Part shown: positions 18,198-28,227 of the stretch, one piece after another
Layout of the letters: each line of letters begins with the position of its first letter
How positions within the stretch are numbered: the first letter of the stretch is position 1
Source of the DNA: Marinobacterium alkalitolerans
Lineage (GTDB): Bacteria > Pseudomonadota > Gammaproteobacteria > Pseudomonadales > Balneatricaceae
Direction of reading: 5' to 3'
Assembly (NCBI RefSeq): GCF_017776525.1
Contig: NZ_JACVEW010000004.1
Location: 62,001-126,000 of the forward strand
Length of the DNA: 64,000 nt
Notes under the pieces: model-generated
What the model was told of the DNA's origin: nothing
Database searches by the model: none
What the model saw: the letters and a program-made list of their open reading frames with translations, nothing else
Made by a program: the position numbers and the translations under genes

Positions 18198-18908
18198 TCA
18201 AGACGTCAGCATATGACCGGCAATCCCCAGGGCAAAGCCCAGAACAGCCCCCATGGGTGGCCCCCAGTGACGCGCCAGTTTGACCTGCGGGGCAATATCC
18301 TGAAACACCGAATAGAGAATCCCGCCGGCGGCAAACACCATGATGGCCGCGACGGTGGAAGGCAGGTGGGAAAGCCAGAGGTAACCGGCCAGACCTGCCA
18401 AGGGGCCCAGCAGCGCCATGGCCGCAAACAGGGTAATGATGCGCCAGGGAGACAGCTTGCTTGAGTGCCGCAATTCACGGAAGGCGTTGAACCCTTCCGG
18501 CAGGTTTTGCAGGCCAATCAACAGGGCCAGCAGCAGCGCGTTACTGCCGCCAAGGGCAAGGGAGGCACCGAGGGCAATGGATTCAGGTACGAAGTCCGCC
18601 AGCATGGCCACCAACTGGCTTGCAGTCGTTTTGAACAGGTTCAGCAGCACATCGATGAGCATGAACACGACCCCGCCGAGCATAAACCAGAACAGCGCAG
18701 CTTTGACATCCAGCTGTTCAATGCCGTCCGGCACCAGCACCAGCGCCACAGCCGAGAGCAATGCGCCCCCGCCCAGCGCGATCACGCTGTGCCGAAATTC
18801 ATGTTCAAGCCAGCGTGGCCGTATGCGTTCAATTCTGGCAATGACGGCACCCAGCGGCATACTCATGCCCGCCAGCAGAGTCAGTACCAGTATTTCAACC
18901 ACCGCCAT
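18198..18908 (-). CDS. ZIP-family metal transporter
   Basis: About 236 residues with eight predicted membrane helices. The metal-binding motifs of ZIP proteins are seen in helices 4 and 5: FVPESIALGASLALGG and GLQNLPEGFNAFRELR, with Glu and Asn ligands in QNLPEG. ZIP proteins import zinc, iron or manganese. The usual His of HNxPEG is Gln here, which may alter selectivity. The start at 18908 (MAVVEILVLTLL) has CAGGAG five bases before it; the longer form adds seven residues without support. Followed at its 5' side by ybaK in the same direction. Confidence 0.86.
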   Translation of the reverse strand: MAVVEILVLTLLAGMSMPLGAVIARIERIRPRWLEHEFRHSVIALGGGALLSAVALVLVPDGIEQLDVKAALFWFMLGGVVFMLIDVLLNLFKTTASQLVAMLADFVPESIALGASLALGGSNALLLALLIGLQNLPEGFNAFRELRHSSKLSPWRIITLFAAMALLGPLAGLAGYLWLSHLPSTVAAIMVFAAGGILYSVFQDIAPQVKLARHWGPPMGAVLGFALGIAGHMLTS

Positions 18909-18935
18909 AGACACTCCTGTCGCAGACAAATCGGC

Positions 18936-19406
18936 TCAGATATCGGCAATGGGGGCGAAACGGGCCGAGGTCAACCGGGCCAGCGCTTCGGGCGCCAGCT
19001 CGATCTCCAGCCCCCGCCGCCCGGCACTCACGTGGAAGGTATCCAGCGCCCGTGCGCTCTCATCGATGAAGGTGGGCAGACGTTTCTTTTGCCCCAGTGG
19101 ACTGACACCGCCCATCACGTAGCCCGTCACCCGCTCCACATCCTGCGGATCGGCCATGGCCGCTTTCTTGGCCCCGGCGGCCTTGGCGATCTGCTTCAGA
19201 TTGAGCTTGCCGCCCACCGGCACGATGCCAACAGCCAGCCCCTTGCCATCCAGGCTCACCACCAGTGTCTTGAACACCACTTCGGTCGACAGCCCCAGCT
19301 TCTCGGCCGCTTCCAGTCCGTACCCCTGACTGCCCGCTTCATGGACATATTCATGTACCTGATAAGGCACCCTGGCTTTTCGGACAGCATTGATGGCAGG
19401 CGTCAT
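18936..19406 (-). CDS. ybaK: Cys-tRNA(Pro)/Cys-tRNA(Cys) deacylase YbaK
   Basis: 156 residues, the normal length. YbaK hydrolyses cysteine mischarged on tRNA-Pro. The family features include VVFKTLVVSLDGKGLAVGIVP, a conserved lysine in TLV-type strand neighbours, AAGAKKAAMADPQDVERVTGYV and GGVSPLGQKKRLPTFIDESA. The start MTPAINAVRK has GAGGAG nine bases upstream. It is 27 bases from the ZIP gene and likely co-transcribed. Confidence 0.93.
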   Translation of the reverse strand: MTPAINAVRKARVPYQVHEYVHEAGSQGYGLEAAEKLGLSTEVVFKTLVVSLDGKGLAVGIVPVGGKLNLKQIAKAAGAKKAAMADPQDVERVTGYVMGGVSPLGQKKRLPTFIDESARALDTFHVSAGRRGLEIELAPEALARLTSARFAPIADI

Positions 19407-19437
19407 GCACGTGATCTCCTCTCATGTTTCAGGCCGA

Positions 19438-22400
19438 TCAGTGTACCTTCTGCGCCCTGGTAACACAGCCGTCTTCGGTGCTGAACAGGTTATAACGGTT
19501 CTTGCCCGCCCGCTTGGCAGCATACATCGCATGATCGGCATGGCGCAGCAGGGTTTCAGGATCTTCGCCATCCTGCGGGTAAAATGCCACGCCGATACTG
19601 GCCGACACACTGCGTTCCTGCCCCTTCACCGGCAAGGGACGCGTCACTTCCATCAGTACACGCGACAGGGCCGACTGCCAGTCTTCATGATGAGAGAGGT
19701 CGCTCATCAGCAGAACAAATTCATCTCCGCCCAAACGTGAAACCGTATCCACCTCACGCAAGGCTCCGGTAAGACGGTTGCCGATCTCGATCAATACCTG
19801 ATCACCGGCATCATGCCCCAACTCATCGTTGATCGGTTTGAAACCATCCAGGTCCAGATAACACACGGCGAACTCAGTCTGATGGCGGCGTGCAAGCACC
19901 ACGGCACGGGACATGCGCTCGGAGAGAAGGGTACGATTGGGAAGCCTGGTTAACGCATCAAAATGCGCCATGTCTTTAAGTTCAAGTTGCTGCTGTTTCA
20001 GCAGACTGATATCCCGTGTTACCGATAAAACTGATGTGACCCGGCCCTCCTCATTTTTCAATGGTGCCGCATGGGTATCCAACCAGCGCATATGGCCATG
20101 TTTGCCTGTAATGGTGAATTCCAGACTGCCATGCTGCCCGGAAAAAGCCTGTTGATGTAATGTTTCAAAGGCCTGGCGATAAGGTTTGTCCACAAAGTTC
20201 AGCACACCCTTCTGGTTGATTTCCTCAACACTTTCAACCTCAAGCATTTCCAAACCCGCTCTGTTCATTTGGGTGACTTGTCCATCCTGTGACATCACCT
20301 TTACGCACTCCGGTTCCGTTTCAATGATCGCTTTCAAATACGCCTCACTGGCAACCACTGCCGCTCGGCTTTTATCCAGCGTCATGACGGACCCGATCCA
20401 TCTGGCCAACAGGCGAATGAACTCTCGGTCACCGGCATCAAACGCTCTTGGATAAGGCTTCGCGCTTGAAAAATTCACTGTGCCGTAAAGGCTGTTATCC
20501 ACCCAGACAGGCGCGCCCAGATAGCTTTCCAGTTGAAATTTCCGGTAACAGGGGTGTCCTGAATAAGGCGAGACTTCCATATGCGATATGGCAACAACAT
20601 CTCGCGACGTGAGTGTCAGATCACAATAGGTTTCACCAAGAGCGAAATGCTGATCTTCTTCCAATGTACCGGGGGGCGCTGAAAACACATGAACCCGATA
20701 ATCACTGCCAGACACTGCACTGATAATGGCACAGTCCAGATCGTAGTAACGGGCGCCAATCTGAAGTGCTTTTCCCATCTGTTGCTTAAGCGGCAGGTGT
20801 GACTGGGCCGCCACTTCATTCAGTGCTTTTAAACCTTCACGATGACGCCTCTCCCGGTCGTCCAGCAGTTTCCGATCAGTGATATCGCGGGCTGAGGTGA
20901 AGCACAACCACTCACCATTAAACGGCATGGCCCTGGCTGTAATTTCAACCGAAAACTCAGTCCCATCCCGGCGCCGGTGAACTGTTTCAAAAGGCGGTGT
21001 CCATTGCTCCTTGCATTGATCAATTATCGCTCTGACCTCTTTTTCAGAGTTGCGAGGGTCAATGTCAGGCACTTTCATATTCAGTAGCTCATCCTGCCGA
21101 TAGCCCAGTGCTTCACAGGTCGCCCGGTTGGCATAACAAATCCTTGTGGTTTCATCCGTCAACATCAGCATATCGGCGGCGTTATCACTGAAGAACTTGA
21201 ATTTTCGCAGGTTCTGCTCGGCATCCTTTCTGGCCGTAATATCCTCCAGTAACGCAACGCCACCCAGCACTTCACCGCACTCACCCCGCACCGGAGCACA
21301 CCGCATGGAAATCCAGATTTTTTCCTGACCATAGCTGGTGCAGTACTCCCCTTCGTACAGGGCATTTTTACCTTCAAGCGCCTGTTCCAGTGCCGGTACA
21401 ACACGTTGATCCTTCAACCCGGTACAATCCAGCCCCAGCATGTAGTCGACCGGTACTTTCATGATGTCGGCAAAGCGCTCATTGACATAGCTCACCACCA
21501 GGTTCCGGTCATAGTTGATAATACCGACCGGCGAATTGTTCAGCAGCTGTCGATACCGTTCCTCACTTTGCTGCAGCTTTATGCGGCTTGTCTGCAGTTC
21601 GGCTTCAGCCTGCTTGCGCGCATCAATATCAACCAGCGTGCCCGCCATTTTCAGAGGGGTGCCCCGTGAATCGCTCTCCACGGCCCGGCCACGCATAAGC
21701 ATCCAGCACCAGCGACCGGGACCGCTGTAAAAGCGGCATTCCAGCTCCAGCATGTCAGCCCCACCCGACAGATGCTGCAGCAGCGCAACATCCAACACTT
21801 CAACATCATCCGGGTGAATGACACTGCGCAGTGTGTTGCCATCATGAGTTTGAGCCAGTGACAACGGCAGGCATGATTCATCCGCATGAGTGATCGCATC
21901 TGTTTCCAGGTTCCATTCCCACATGCCCAGCTCTGCACCCAGCGTTGCCAATGCAAGTCGATGCTGGCTTTGACGCAACTCATCCATCAAAACGGTAATC
22001 AGCACGGGGATGATGGTCGCCGTTGCCATATAGCCCCATAACATCGCCAGGCTGAAGTGAACCTCATTGGACTGAAAAGGACCCGTTCCCTGTGAAGTTG
22101 CCCAGACGGCCTCAATGGCAAGCAACAATGCCGCTCCCGAAGCCAGAGCAATGCTTCCGCGTACCGCCAGCCATGACAACAGGAAAAAAGGCAGGTAAAG
22201 AATCGGATGGTAAAGTGCACTTTGGGATACAGGTCCGTTAAAGATCAGTGCACCCGCCGTGACCAGAAGCGACAACACCAGAAGCAATTCTCGCCGGCGC
22301 TGATTCCCAAACACATCCAGGCTTTGGCGGCTGGCCGTAAGGAGCGGCACGCCACACACCAGAGCGCCCATGGCATCACCCAGCCACCAGACACTCCAGG

Positions 22401-22864
22401 CAGCTAGTAGATTATCGGCACTCAGCACGCCAGCCAGCCAGCCAGAGTTGCAATACGCCGTTGGAAGCACTGATAGTCATCCCGCCAATCACCCCCACTG
22501 ACAGATATAACTGGAGGTCTCGACGATTATGAAGGCGTTGATCAAACCCCTTGCGCCGCAGTAACCATGCGGCCAGTACCGGTCCCAGTGTATTGCCACA
22601 GGCAATTGCTGCGGCCAGCAAGAGAGGGCTGCCGATCCACAGGTTGACTCCCATAGCCCCCAGCCAGATCGCTAGCCACAGGCTGCCACCCCACCTCAGT
22701 AATGCAGCCAGGGCAATTCCTGTTGGCGCCCAGATCAACGTGATATGCGTTTCAATAAAGGGAACGGACAGACCGGCAAGACCTGTCAAGAAGTAAGAAA
22801 CAAACACGAGCACTGCACGAAAAAGCCAGGTACGTGTGGTGTTGGCGGGTATCATGTGTCTCAT
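19438..22864 (-). pseudogene. MASE1-PAS-PAS-PAS-GAF-PAS-GGDEF sensor diguanylate cyclase, frameshifted
   Basis: The locus encodes about 1,140 residues in two frames. The first frame (22864 to about 22412) gives most of a MASE1 membrane sensor (IWAPTGIALAALLRWGG, GNTLGPVLAAWLLRRKGFD). The second frame (from about 22470 down to 19438) continues MASE1 (DNLLAAWSVWWLGDAMG), then has three PAS domains, a GAF domain, a fourth PAS and an intact GGDEF domain (RLGGDEFVLL). The frame change falls on a (CTGG)4 repeat; removing one unit gives continuous ...LQLWLAGVLSADN... as expected for MASE1. All downstream domains are intact and uninterrupted, so this is either recent decay, phase variation or a base-calling error. 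No EAL domain. Confidence 0.8.
22430..22445 (-). repeat. (CTGG)4 tetranucleotide repeat at the frameshift point
   Basis: Four perfect tandem CTGG units on the coding strand (CCAG on the + strand). With four units the MASE1 frame ends soon after at TAA; with three units, or three plus a multiple of three, the two frames join. A tract this short slips slowly but is enough for a switch. Confidence 0.85.
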
Positions 22865-22980
22865 CACTCATACAACCGGGGGCAGACATCCAAGAATATT
22901 GCAGCCTTAAGGAGGCATACACAACACTTAACAAACATCCCTTGGTCGTATATTCGCAAAAGCCGATTTATTGACTGCTA

Positions 22981-24279
22981 TCAAGTAAACAGCGATTTGC
23001 GCCCCGCCGAGCGCGCCGGACGCTTCACGCCCGTGTCTGTCTTGGCAGGCTTGCCTTTCCTCGCAGCCGCCGAATCATGTTTGGCTTTGCCTTGGCGCCT
23101 GGCAGCCTTTTCGGTACTTTGAGCCCCCGCTTCAACCAGCTTGCCGTTTTCCAGTGTCGGCACCGGCTGGACCTGCAACGGCTTGTCGATCAGCGCGGAG
23201 ATGGCCTTGAGAAAACGCCGCTCTTCCGGTGCCACCAGAGACACCGCCCAGCCCGCCTGCCCCGCACGACCGGTACGTCCGATACGGTGCACATAGGCTT
23301 CCGGCTGGTTGGGCAGATCGTAGTTCACCACCTGTGGCAGGGCTTCAATGTCCAGCCCGCGCGCGGCCACATCGGTCGCCACCAGCACATCGGCTTCGCC
23401 TGAGCGGAAGGCTTCCAGTGCCCGCAAGCGCTCTCGTTGGTGAACATCCCCGTGCAGAGGGAGTGCTCGAACGCCCTCCTGTTGCAGCTCGGATGCCACC
23501 TGATCGGCACGCCGCTTGGTACGTGTAAACACCAGCGTTTGCCGCCACCGCCCGGCCTGTATCAGGTACAACAGCACATCGGTCTTGTCGGCGTTCGTGA
23601 CAGCATAGGCACTCTGCCGGATTTGACGGTTGGTACTGTTGCGCCGCGCCACCTGAATCCGCGCCGGGCTTTTGAGCAGTCGGTCCGCCAGTGCCTGTAT
23701 GGGATCACTGAGCGTAGCGGAAAACAGCAATGTCTGACGTTCAGCCGGCATCAGCTCGATCAGTTGACGGATATCCTGAATGAAGCCCATATCCAGCATG
23801 CGGTCAGCCTCATCCAGCACCAGCACTTCGAGCTGATCCAGCGAGAGCTTTTTCTGTTTCAACATGTCCAGCAGCCGCCCGGGGGTTGCGACCAGTACAT
23901 CCGCCCCCCGTTTCATCTTGCGGATCTGGTTATCAAAGCGTACCCCGCCGAAAATCGAGATCACCCGCATCCCGACGTACTGTCCATAGGCCAGCAGGGT
24001 TTCGCCCACCTGTACGGCCAGCTCACGGGTCGGCACCAGCACCAGTGCCCGAATATCGTGATAGGGTTCCGTCACCGACACCTGGCTCAAGCGCTCGATG
24101 ATCGGCAACCCGAAGGCCGCGGTTTTACCGGTTCCTGTCTGTGCCTCGGCGATCAGATCCTGCCCCTCAAGGATGGCGGGTATCGCACGCAACTGAATCG
24201 GGGTCGGCGTCTGGTAACCCAGTTGTTCAACAGCAGCGATCAGTTCGGGACGCAGGTTCAGGTCATGAAAGGTGGACAC
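22981..24279 (-). CDS. rhlE: DEAD-box ATP-dependent RNA helicase RhlE
   Basis: 432 residues. The motifs run in order: Q-motif TPIQLRAIP, Walker A AQTGTGKTAAF, PTRELAVQ, VATPGRLLDM, DEADRMLDMGF, SATLSDPI, then LPLHGDVHQRERLRALEAF, VATDVAARGLDIEALP and HRIGRTGRAG. A basic tail rich in Lys, Ala and Arg follows, as in RhlE. It remodels RNA in ribosome maturation or RNA decay. The start is GTG (24279) with little upstream Shine-Dalgarno. The family is certain; RhlE is the closest subgroup by length and N-terminus (MSTFHDLNLRPELIAAVEQ). Confidence 0.93.
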   Translation of the reverse strand: MSTFHDLNLRPELIAAVEQLGYQTPTPIQLRAIPAILEGQDLIAEAQTGTGKTAAFGLPIIERLSQVSVTEPYHDIRALVLVPTRELAVQVGETLLAYGQYVGMRVISIFGGVRFDNQIRKMKRGADVLVATPGRLLDMLKQKKLSLDQLEVLVLDEADRMLDMGFIQDIRQLIELMPAERQTLLFSATLSDPIQALADRLLKSPARIQVARRNSTNRQIRQSAYAVTNADKTDVLLYLIQAGRWRQTLVFTRTKRRADQVASELQQEGVRALPLHGDVHQRERLRALEAFRSGEADVLVATDVAARGLDIEALPQVVNYDLPNQPEAYVHRIGRTGRAGQAGWAVSLVAPEERRFLKAISALIDKPLQVQPVPTLENGKLVEAGAQSTEKAARRQGKAKHDSAAARKGKPAKTDTGVKRPARSAGRKSLFT

Positions 24280-24433
24280 GGCGTGTACTCAGCTTAAAAC
24301 CTCTATTATCGCATGTCCTCAAGGGACAGTCTCGCCGGCTTCAGCCCCATCCGCTTGAGTGGATCACGCTTGCCTAACGGTCAATATGTGCCACGCTTCA
24401 GAGCGATGAAACGGATCATACGGGAGGTGGCAG

Positions 24434-25051
24434 ATGTTCAATCAATGGCGTTCAGGTGCACTGATGCTGCTCATCAGTGCCAGCCTGAGTTCTCCGGCGG
24501 TCGCACAGCATCACATGGGAAGCACACAAGGCATGGGCCCCGGCATGATGCAGGGGCAGTCGTCCATGCCGGGCTACGGTATGGGCTATGGCTACGGCAT
24601 GGGTATGATGCAGGGCTACGGCCCCATGATGGGACCGGGCATGATGATGGGCGGCCCTATGATGGGCGGCATGGGCATGATAATGGGTGGCCCCATGATG
24701 GGTGGCATGGGCATGATGCCCTGCCCGATGCAGTATGGAAACAATGCAGGTATCGAGCTGACCGCGCAACAGCAAGAGCAGATGCAGGCGATCCAGGAAA
24801 AACACTGGCAGGTGCATCAGGATCATATGACCTCAATGCAACAGCATCACGCACGCATGCAATCGCTGTGGCAGGATGGCAAACCCGACAACAGGGACAT
24901 TCTCGATGCGCACCGCGACATGCAGAAGCTGCAGCTTGAGATGCTGGAACAGCGACTCAAGCTGCAGGATGAGATGGAAGCGATTCTCACAGATGAGCAG
25001 CGTGAGTCGCTCCACCGGATGTACAAGCGGGGCTATCCTTCAAGCCAATAA
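24434..25051 (+). CDS. Met/Gly-rich periplasmic protein, Spy/CpxP-like
   Basis: 205 residues. A signal peptide (residues 1-24, ending SSPAVAQ) is followed by a segment of roughly 70 residues made almost only of Met, Gly, Pro, Tyr and Gln. The C-terminal 100 residues are helical with an LTAQQQEQM motif and LTDEQRESLHRMY, the LTxxQ signatures of the Spy/CpxP/ZraP group. His, Met and Gln are abundant (HHMG, HQDHM, QQHHARM). These suggest binding of soft metals such as Cu(I) or Ag(I), or chaperone action in the envelope; the function is inferred. Strong GGAGGTGG before the ATG. Confidence 0.82.
   Translation: MFNQWRSGALMLLISASLSSPAVAQHHMGSTQGMGPGMMQGQSSMPGYGMGYGYGMGMMQGYGPMMGPGMMMGGPMMGGMGMIMGGPMMGGMGMMPCPMQYGNNAGIELTAQQQEQMQAIQEKHWQVHQDHMTSMQQHHARMQSLWQDGKPDNRDILDAHRDMQKLQLEMLEQRLKLQDEMEAILTDEQRESLHRMYKRGYPSSQ
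24647..24718 (+). repeat. two tandem 36-base units encoding Met/Gly repeats
   Basis: The units 24647-24682 and 24683-24718 encode MGGPMMGGMGMI and MGGPMMGGMGMM. They differ at a few third-codon positions, so the duplication is not brand new. The unit count may vary between strains. Confidence 0.8.
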
Positions 25052-25060
25052 ATCGAGCGG

Positions 25061-25543
25061 TCAGTCACATCCTCGGCAGCGTCTGTGCAATTGTTGAATG
25101 CGGTCGACCAGCGCCGGGACAGGTCCCTCCACCGGTATCCCCGGCGCAACCTCACGAATGGACAGGGTACTGACCGGCGGCGGTGCGACGCCCATCTCGT
25201 TCAGCCAGCGCGCCAGCTGCTGTGAGGAGCTGGCGTAGACGATACGCCCCAGCCCCGACCAGGCATGTGCGGCAGCACACATGGGACAATGCTCGCCCGA
25301 CGTGTATACCGTCGCAGCCTTACGCTGCTCGGGGGTGAGGTGCCGGACCGCCCAACGCGCCAGTTCAAACTCCGGATGCCGTGTCGGGTCGCCGGTTTCA
25401 ACGATGCGATTGCGATCTTCTGCCAGCACCTCGCCATCGGCGCCGACCAGAACGGAGCCAAAGGGCTCGTCTCCGGCCTCCAGTGCTTCCTCTGCCAGCT
25501 CAACCGCTCGCTTGAGGTACGTCATTTCCGTTTCAGACCACAT
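25061..25543 (-). CDS. nucleoside/CMP deaminase-family protein
   Basis: 160 residues, zinc-dependent deaminase fold. EAGDEPFGSVLVGADGEVLAEDRNR and TSGEHCPMCAAAHAWSGLGRIVYA give the second zinc site (two cysteines). The first motif reads TRHPEFELARWAV, so the usual H-A-E is H-P-E; the His ligand and catalytic Glu are both present. The length and PMCAAAH resemble guanine or cytosine-type deaminases rather than TadA, so the base acted on is uncertain. The start has AGGAGG six bases upstream. Confidence 0.85.
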   Translation of the reverse strand: MWSETEMTYLKRAVELAEEALEAGDEPFGSVLVGADGEVLAEDRNRIVETGDPTRHPEFELARWAVRHLTPEQRKAATVYTSGEHCPMCAAAHAWSGLGRIVYASSSQQLARWLNEMGVAPPPVSTLSIREVAPGIPVEGPVPALVDRIQQLHRRCRGCD

Positions 25544-25594
25544 GCCAGCCTCCTGATTATCCGAGTTGATCCATGCGGCCAGCCTACAGGAAGG

Positions 25595-26443
25595 TTACAC
25601 CAGCTGGCCACGCTGATAGTCAACGATTGCCTGCTCGACCTCTTCCATGGTGTTCATGACAAAGGGGCCGTACTGCGCGATGGGCTCTCGTATCGGCCTT
25701 GCCGCCAATATCAGCATGGCCGCGCCCTGCTCCCCGGTACTCAGGGTCAGCTTACTGCCTTCCCCCAACTCGGCGGCTTCGTTCACCTGAAGCGCCTCAT
25801 CCCCCAGCCGAGCTTCGCCTTCAAACAGGTAGACGAAGCCGTTCTTGTCCTCACTGATCGGGAGGGTGATACGGCTGTGCGGTGACAACCGCAGGTCCAG
25901 CATCAGCGGCTGCCGGCTGATGCCCTTGACCGCGCCCTGATGTTCAATCCCGTCAAGCGTGACAGACCCGGCGATCAGCTTGATACGTGCACCGCTCTCC
26001 GGCGCTTCGATGACCGGAATTTCGTCAGCCGCAAACTCCTGATAGCGGGCCGGTGTCATTTTTTCCGCCGCCGGCAGATTCACCCAGAGCTGAAAGCCGC
26101 GCATCAGCCCTTCGGACTGTTCCGGCATCTCTTCGTGGATCACGCCGCTACCGGCTGTCATCCACTGCACACCACCACTGCCCAGAACCGCTTCATTGCC
26201 CAGATGATCACGGTGGCGCATCTGGCCATCCAGCATATAGGTCACGGTCTCAAAGCCCCGGTGCGGGTGTGCCGGGAAACCGGCGATGTAGTCATCCGGG
26301 TTGTCGGAGAAAAAGTTGTCCAGCATCAGGAAGGGGTCGATGCGGTGCTGGGCAGAGCGGCCCAGGCTGCGCAGGAGACGCACCCCTGCGCCATCACGGC
26401 TTTCGCGTGCGGTAATACGGCGTTGAATAGTACGCTGAGACAT
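25595..26443 (-). CDS. pirin-family protein
   Basis: 282 residues, two cupin domains. The metal-binding residues lie in AHPHRGFETVTYMLDGQMRHRDH (three His) and SGVIHEEMPEQSEG (a final Glu). LMRGFQLWVNLPAAEKMTP is also typical. Bacterial pirins include quercetin dioxygenases and regulators of central metabolism; this one is not further assignable. GGAGG precedes ATG 26443. Confidence 0.92.
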   Translation of the reverse strand: MSQRTIQRRITARESRDGAGVRLLRSLGRSAQHRIDPFLMLDNFFSDNPDDYIAGFPAHPHRGFETVTYMLDGQMRHRDHLGNEAVLGSGGVQWMTAGSGVIHEEMPEQSEGLMRGFQLWVNLPAAEKMTPARYQEFAADEIPVIEAPESGARIKLIAGSVTLDGIEHQGAVKGISRQPLMLDLRLSPHSRITLPISEDKNGFVYLFEGEARLGDEALQVNEAAELGEGSKLTLSTGEQGAAMLILAARPIREPIAQYGPFVMNTMEEVEQAIVDYQRGQLV

Positions 26444-26564
26444 AGTGGGCCTCCTTTATCTTGGAATGACCCTATTCTGGAATCGAGCACACCGATGATA
26501 AACAGCAAGTATTTGCCTGAAATGATCGATTTTTCTGATCATCCCGGGCATCCAAGTGCCAGCG

Positions 26565-26978
26565 CTAGACTTTCACCTTGCCGCGCAGCGACTTCACGCC
26601 GCCACGCTGCTTTTTCTTATCCAGTCGCTTGCGCTGAGAGCTCCGCGTCGGCTTGGTAGGACGCCGCTTTTTTTCCACTTTCACGGCACTGCGGATCAGA
26701 TTCACAAGGCGGTTCAGGGCATCTTCGCGGTTCTGCTCCTGAGTGCGAAACTGCTGCGCCTTGATCACGATGATGCCATCCGAAGAGATACGGCTGTCAT
26801 TCAACTGCAGCAGCCGTTCCTTGTAAAAGGGAGGCAGTGAAGACGCCTGAATATCAAAGCGGAGGTGGATGGCGGTTGCGACCTTGTTCACGTTCTGCCC
26901 GCCCGCGCCCTGAGCGCGGATGGCATTCAGCTCGATCTCGTGTTCGGGCAGGTCCACGTTGTTGGATATCTTAGGCAT
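26565..26978 (-). CDS. arfB: alternative ribosome-rescue factor ArfB
   Basis: 137 residues, the length of YaeJ/ArfB. The GGQ hydrolytic motif is at residues 26-28 in [19 protein letters not shown]. The lysine/arginine-rich tail (from [19 protein letters not shown] on) threads into the mRNA channel of stalled ribosomes. ArfB releases peptides from non-stop complexes. It is five bases downstream of the secreted protein at 26984 and so probably in the same transcript. Confidence 0.94.
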   Translation of the reverse strand: MPKISNNVDLPEHEIELNAIRAQGAGGQNVNKVATAIHLRFDIQASSLPPFYKERLLQLNDSRISSDGIIVIKAQQFRTQEQNREDALNRLVNLIRSAVKVEKKRRPTKPTRSSQRKRLDKKKQRGGVKSLRGKVKV

Positions 26979-26983
26979 TGGGC

Positions 26984-27538
26984 TTAGCGGTCATCGATGG
27001 AAAGTGACACACGGGCCTGAATGGGAGCGGCTTCATGTTCGGCCGTTAACAGCGACAGCACCAGACGCCGGGGCGCATGCTCCGTGGCCCACTGCCATGA
27101 CAAACGACTGGCTTCACCCGTAAGAGGGCTTTCCACCCGGTCGTCTTCCAGCGGGGTTGCGATCAGCGGTGCCGGGGCCTGTTCCGCCATACGGGCAAAC
27201 CAGCCACGATTCACCCGTGACTCGCCCCCACGCGCCATGACATGGCAGCTCTGATCTCCCTCCGGCAGGGCCAGTACGTATTGACCAAAGGCCCCCTTGA
27301 ACGGAATGGGCCAGACATCACCCGGCTGACCGTCCAGAAAATTGACCGCCTGCTGCGCGGGCAATCTGGGCAGTTCCTGCGCCACGAGCTGCTCCCGCAG
27401 GCCGGCAAAGCTTTCCAGATGCTTGACGCAAAAGGACAGATAAATCTTTTGCAAGAAGGTTTCGCGTTCCCCCGCGTGTACCTGGGCCGAGAGAGCGGCC
27501 AGCACCACACAGAGGCTGAATAAGACGTTAGCGCGCAT
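26984..27538 (-). CDS. secreted protein of unknown function
   Basis: 184 residues. Signal peptide [22 protein letters not shown]. The mature part contains two cysteines only (CVKHLES and SCHVMARGG), possibly one disulfide, and otherwise no motif I recognise. [16 protein letters not shown] and [15 protein letters not shown] may be useful for searches. Upstream in the same direction as arfB. Confidence 0.7.
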   Translation of the reverse strand: MRANVLFSLCVVLAALSAQVHAGERETFLQKIYLSFCVKHLESFAGLREQLVAQELPRLPAQQAVNFLDGQPGDVWPIPFKGAFGQYVLALPEGDQSCHVMARGGESRVNRGWFARMAEQAPAPLIATPLEDDRVESPLTGEASRLSWQWATEHAPRRLVLSLLTAEHEAAPIQARVSLSIDDR

Positions 27539-27673
27539 TCGCTTTCCCCATGTTCACTGCGCCCTAGTCTGAACGCAGATCAATAGACTGACAAGTCGGC
27601 TGGCAAACCGGGCAGGCTCGACTAGGCTGACCTCAATATAATAATAAACCTGCCATGCATAAGGACTTTTGCT

Positions 27674-28216
27674 GTGTTCTGGATCAAGTCTCTGTTGATA
27701 CTGGCCCTGCTGGGATCCGGTGTCCTGCTGAGCTGGGCCTTCACCGACAAGGCGCTGCACCTGACGTCCGATCACCAGTTCTGCGGCAGTTGCCACAGCA
27801 TGAAGCCCATGCAGGCATCCTTTCTGCGAGACCCGCATGGTGGCCGTTCCGCCACCGGCATTCAGGCACTTTGCACCGACTGCCACCTGCCCCATGACAG
27901 CACCGTCAACTATCTGTGGATGAAAGCCCGCAACGGCGCCTGGGATGTCTGGAAAGAGTTCGTTCTCGGTGCCGAAGATGTTGACTGGCATGCCAAGCGG
28001 GCTCGGGCCAATGCCTATGTGTATGACTCCGGCTGCCTCAAGTGCCACAACAACCTGCAGCAGGCCTCTGAACTGGACAGTGCCCGCTTCGTGGCCCACA
28101 AACCCTACTTCCTCGGCGCCATTCAGGATACCTGTATCGACTGCCACCGCGTCGGGCACAAGGACCTGGAGCGTGACCTGCCTCCCCCACCGCCTATTGC
28201 GACCCGAGAAGGATAA
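27674..28216 (+). CDS. NapC/NirT/NrfH-type tetrahaem cytochrome c
   Basis: 180 residues, GTG start with AAGGA eight bases upstream. An N-terminal membrane anchor (WIKSLLILALLGSGVLLSWAF) precedes four haem-binding motifs: CGSCH (37-41), CTDCH (67-71), CLKCH (121-125) and CIDCH (154-158). CGSCHSMKPMQASF is the NapC/NrfH opening, with the Met that can act as haem ligand in NrfH. These proteins oxidise quinol at the membrane and pass electrons to a periplasmic reductase. The gene just downstream encodes an octahaem cytochrome, the likely partner. Confidence 0.92.
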   Translation: MFWIKSLLILALLGSGVLLSWAFTDKALHLTSDHQFCGSCHSMKPMQASFLRDPHGGRSATGIQALCTDCHLPHDSTVNYLWMKARNGAWDVWKEFVLGAEDVDWHAKRARANAYVYDSGCLKCHNNLQQASELDSARFVAHKPYFLGAIQDTCIDCHRVGHKDLERDLPPPPPIATREG

Positions 28217-28227
28217 GGAGACCCGCC

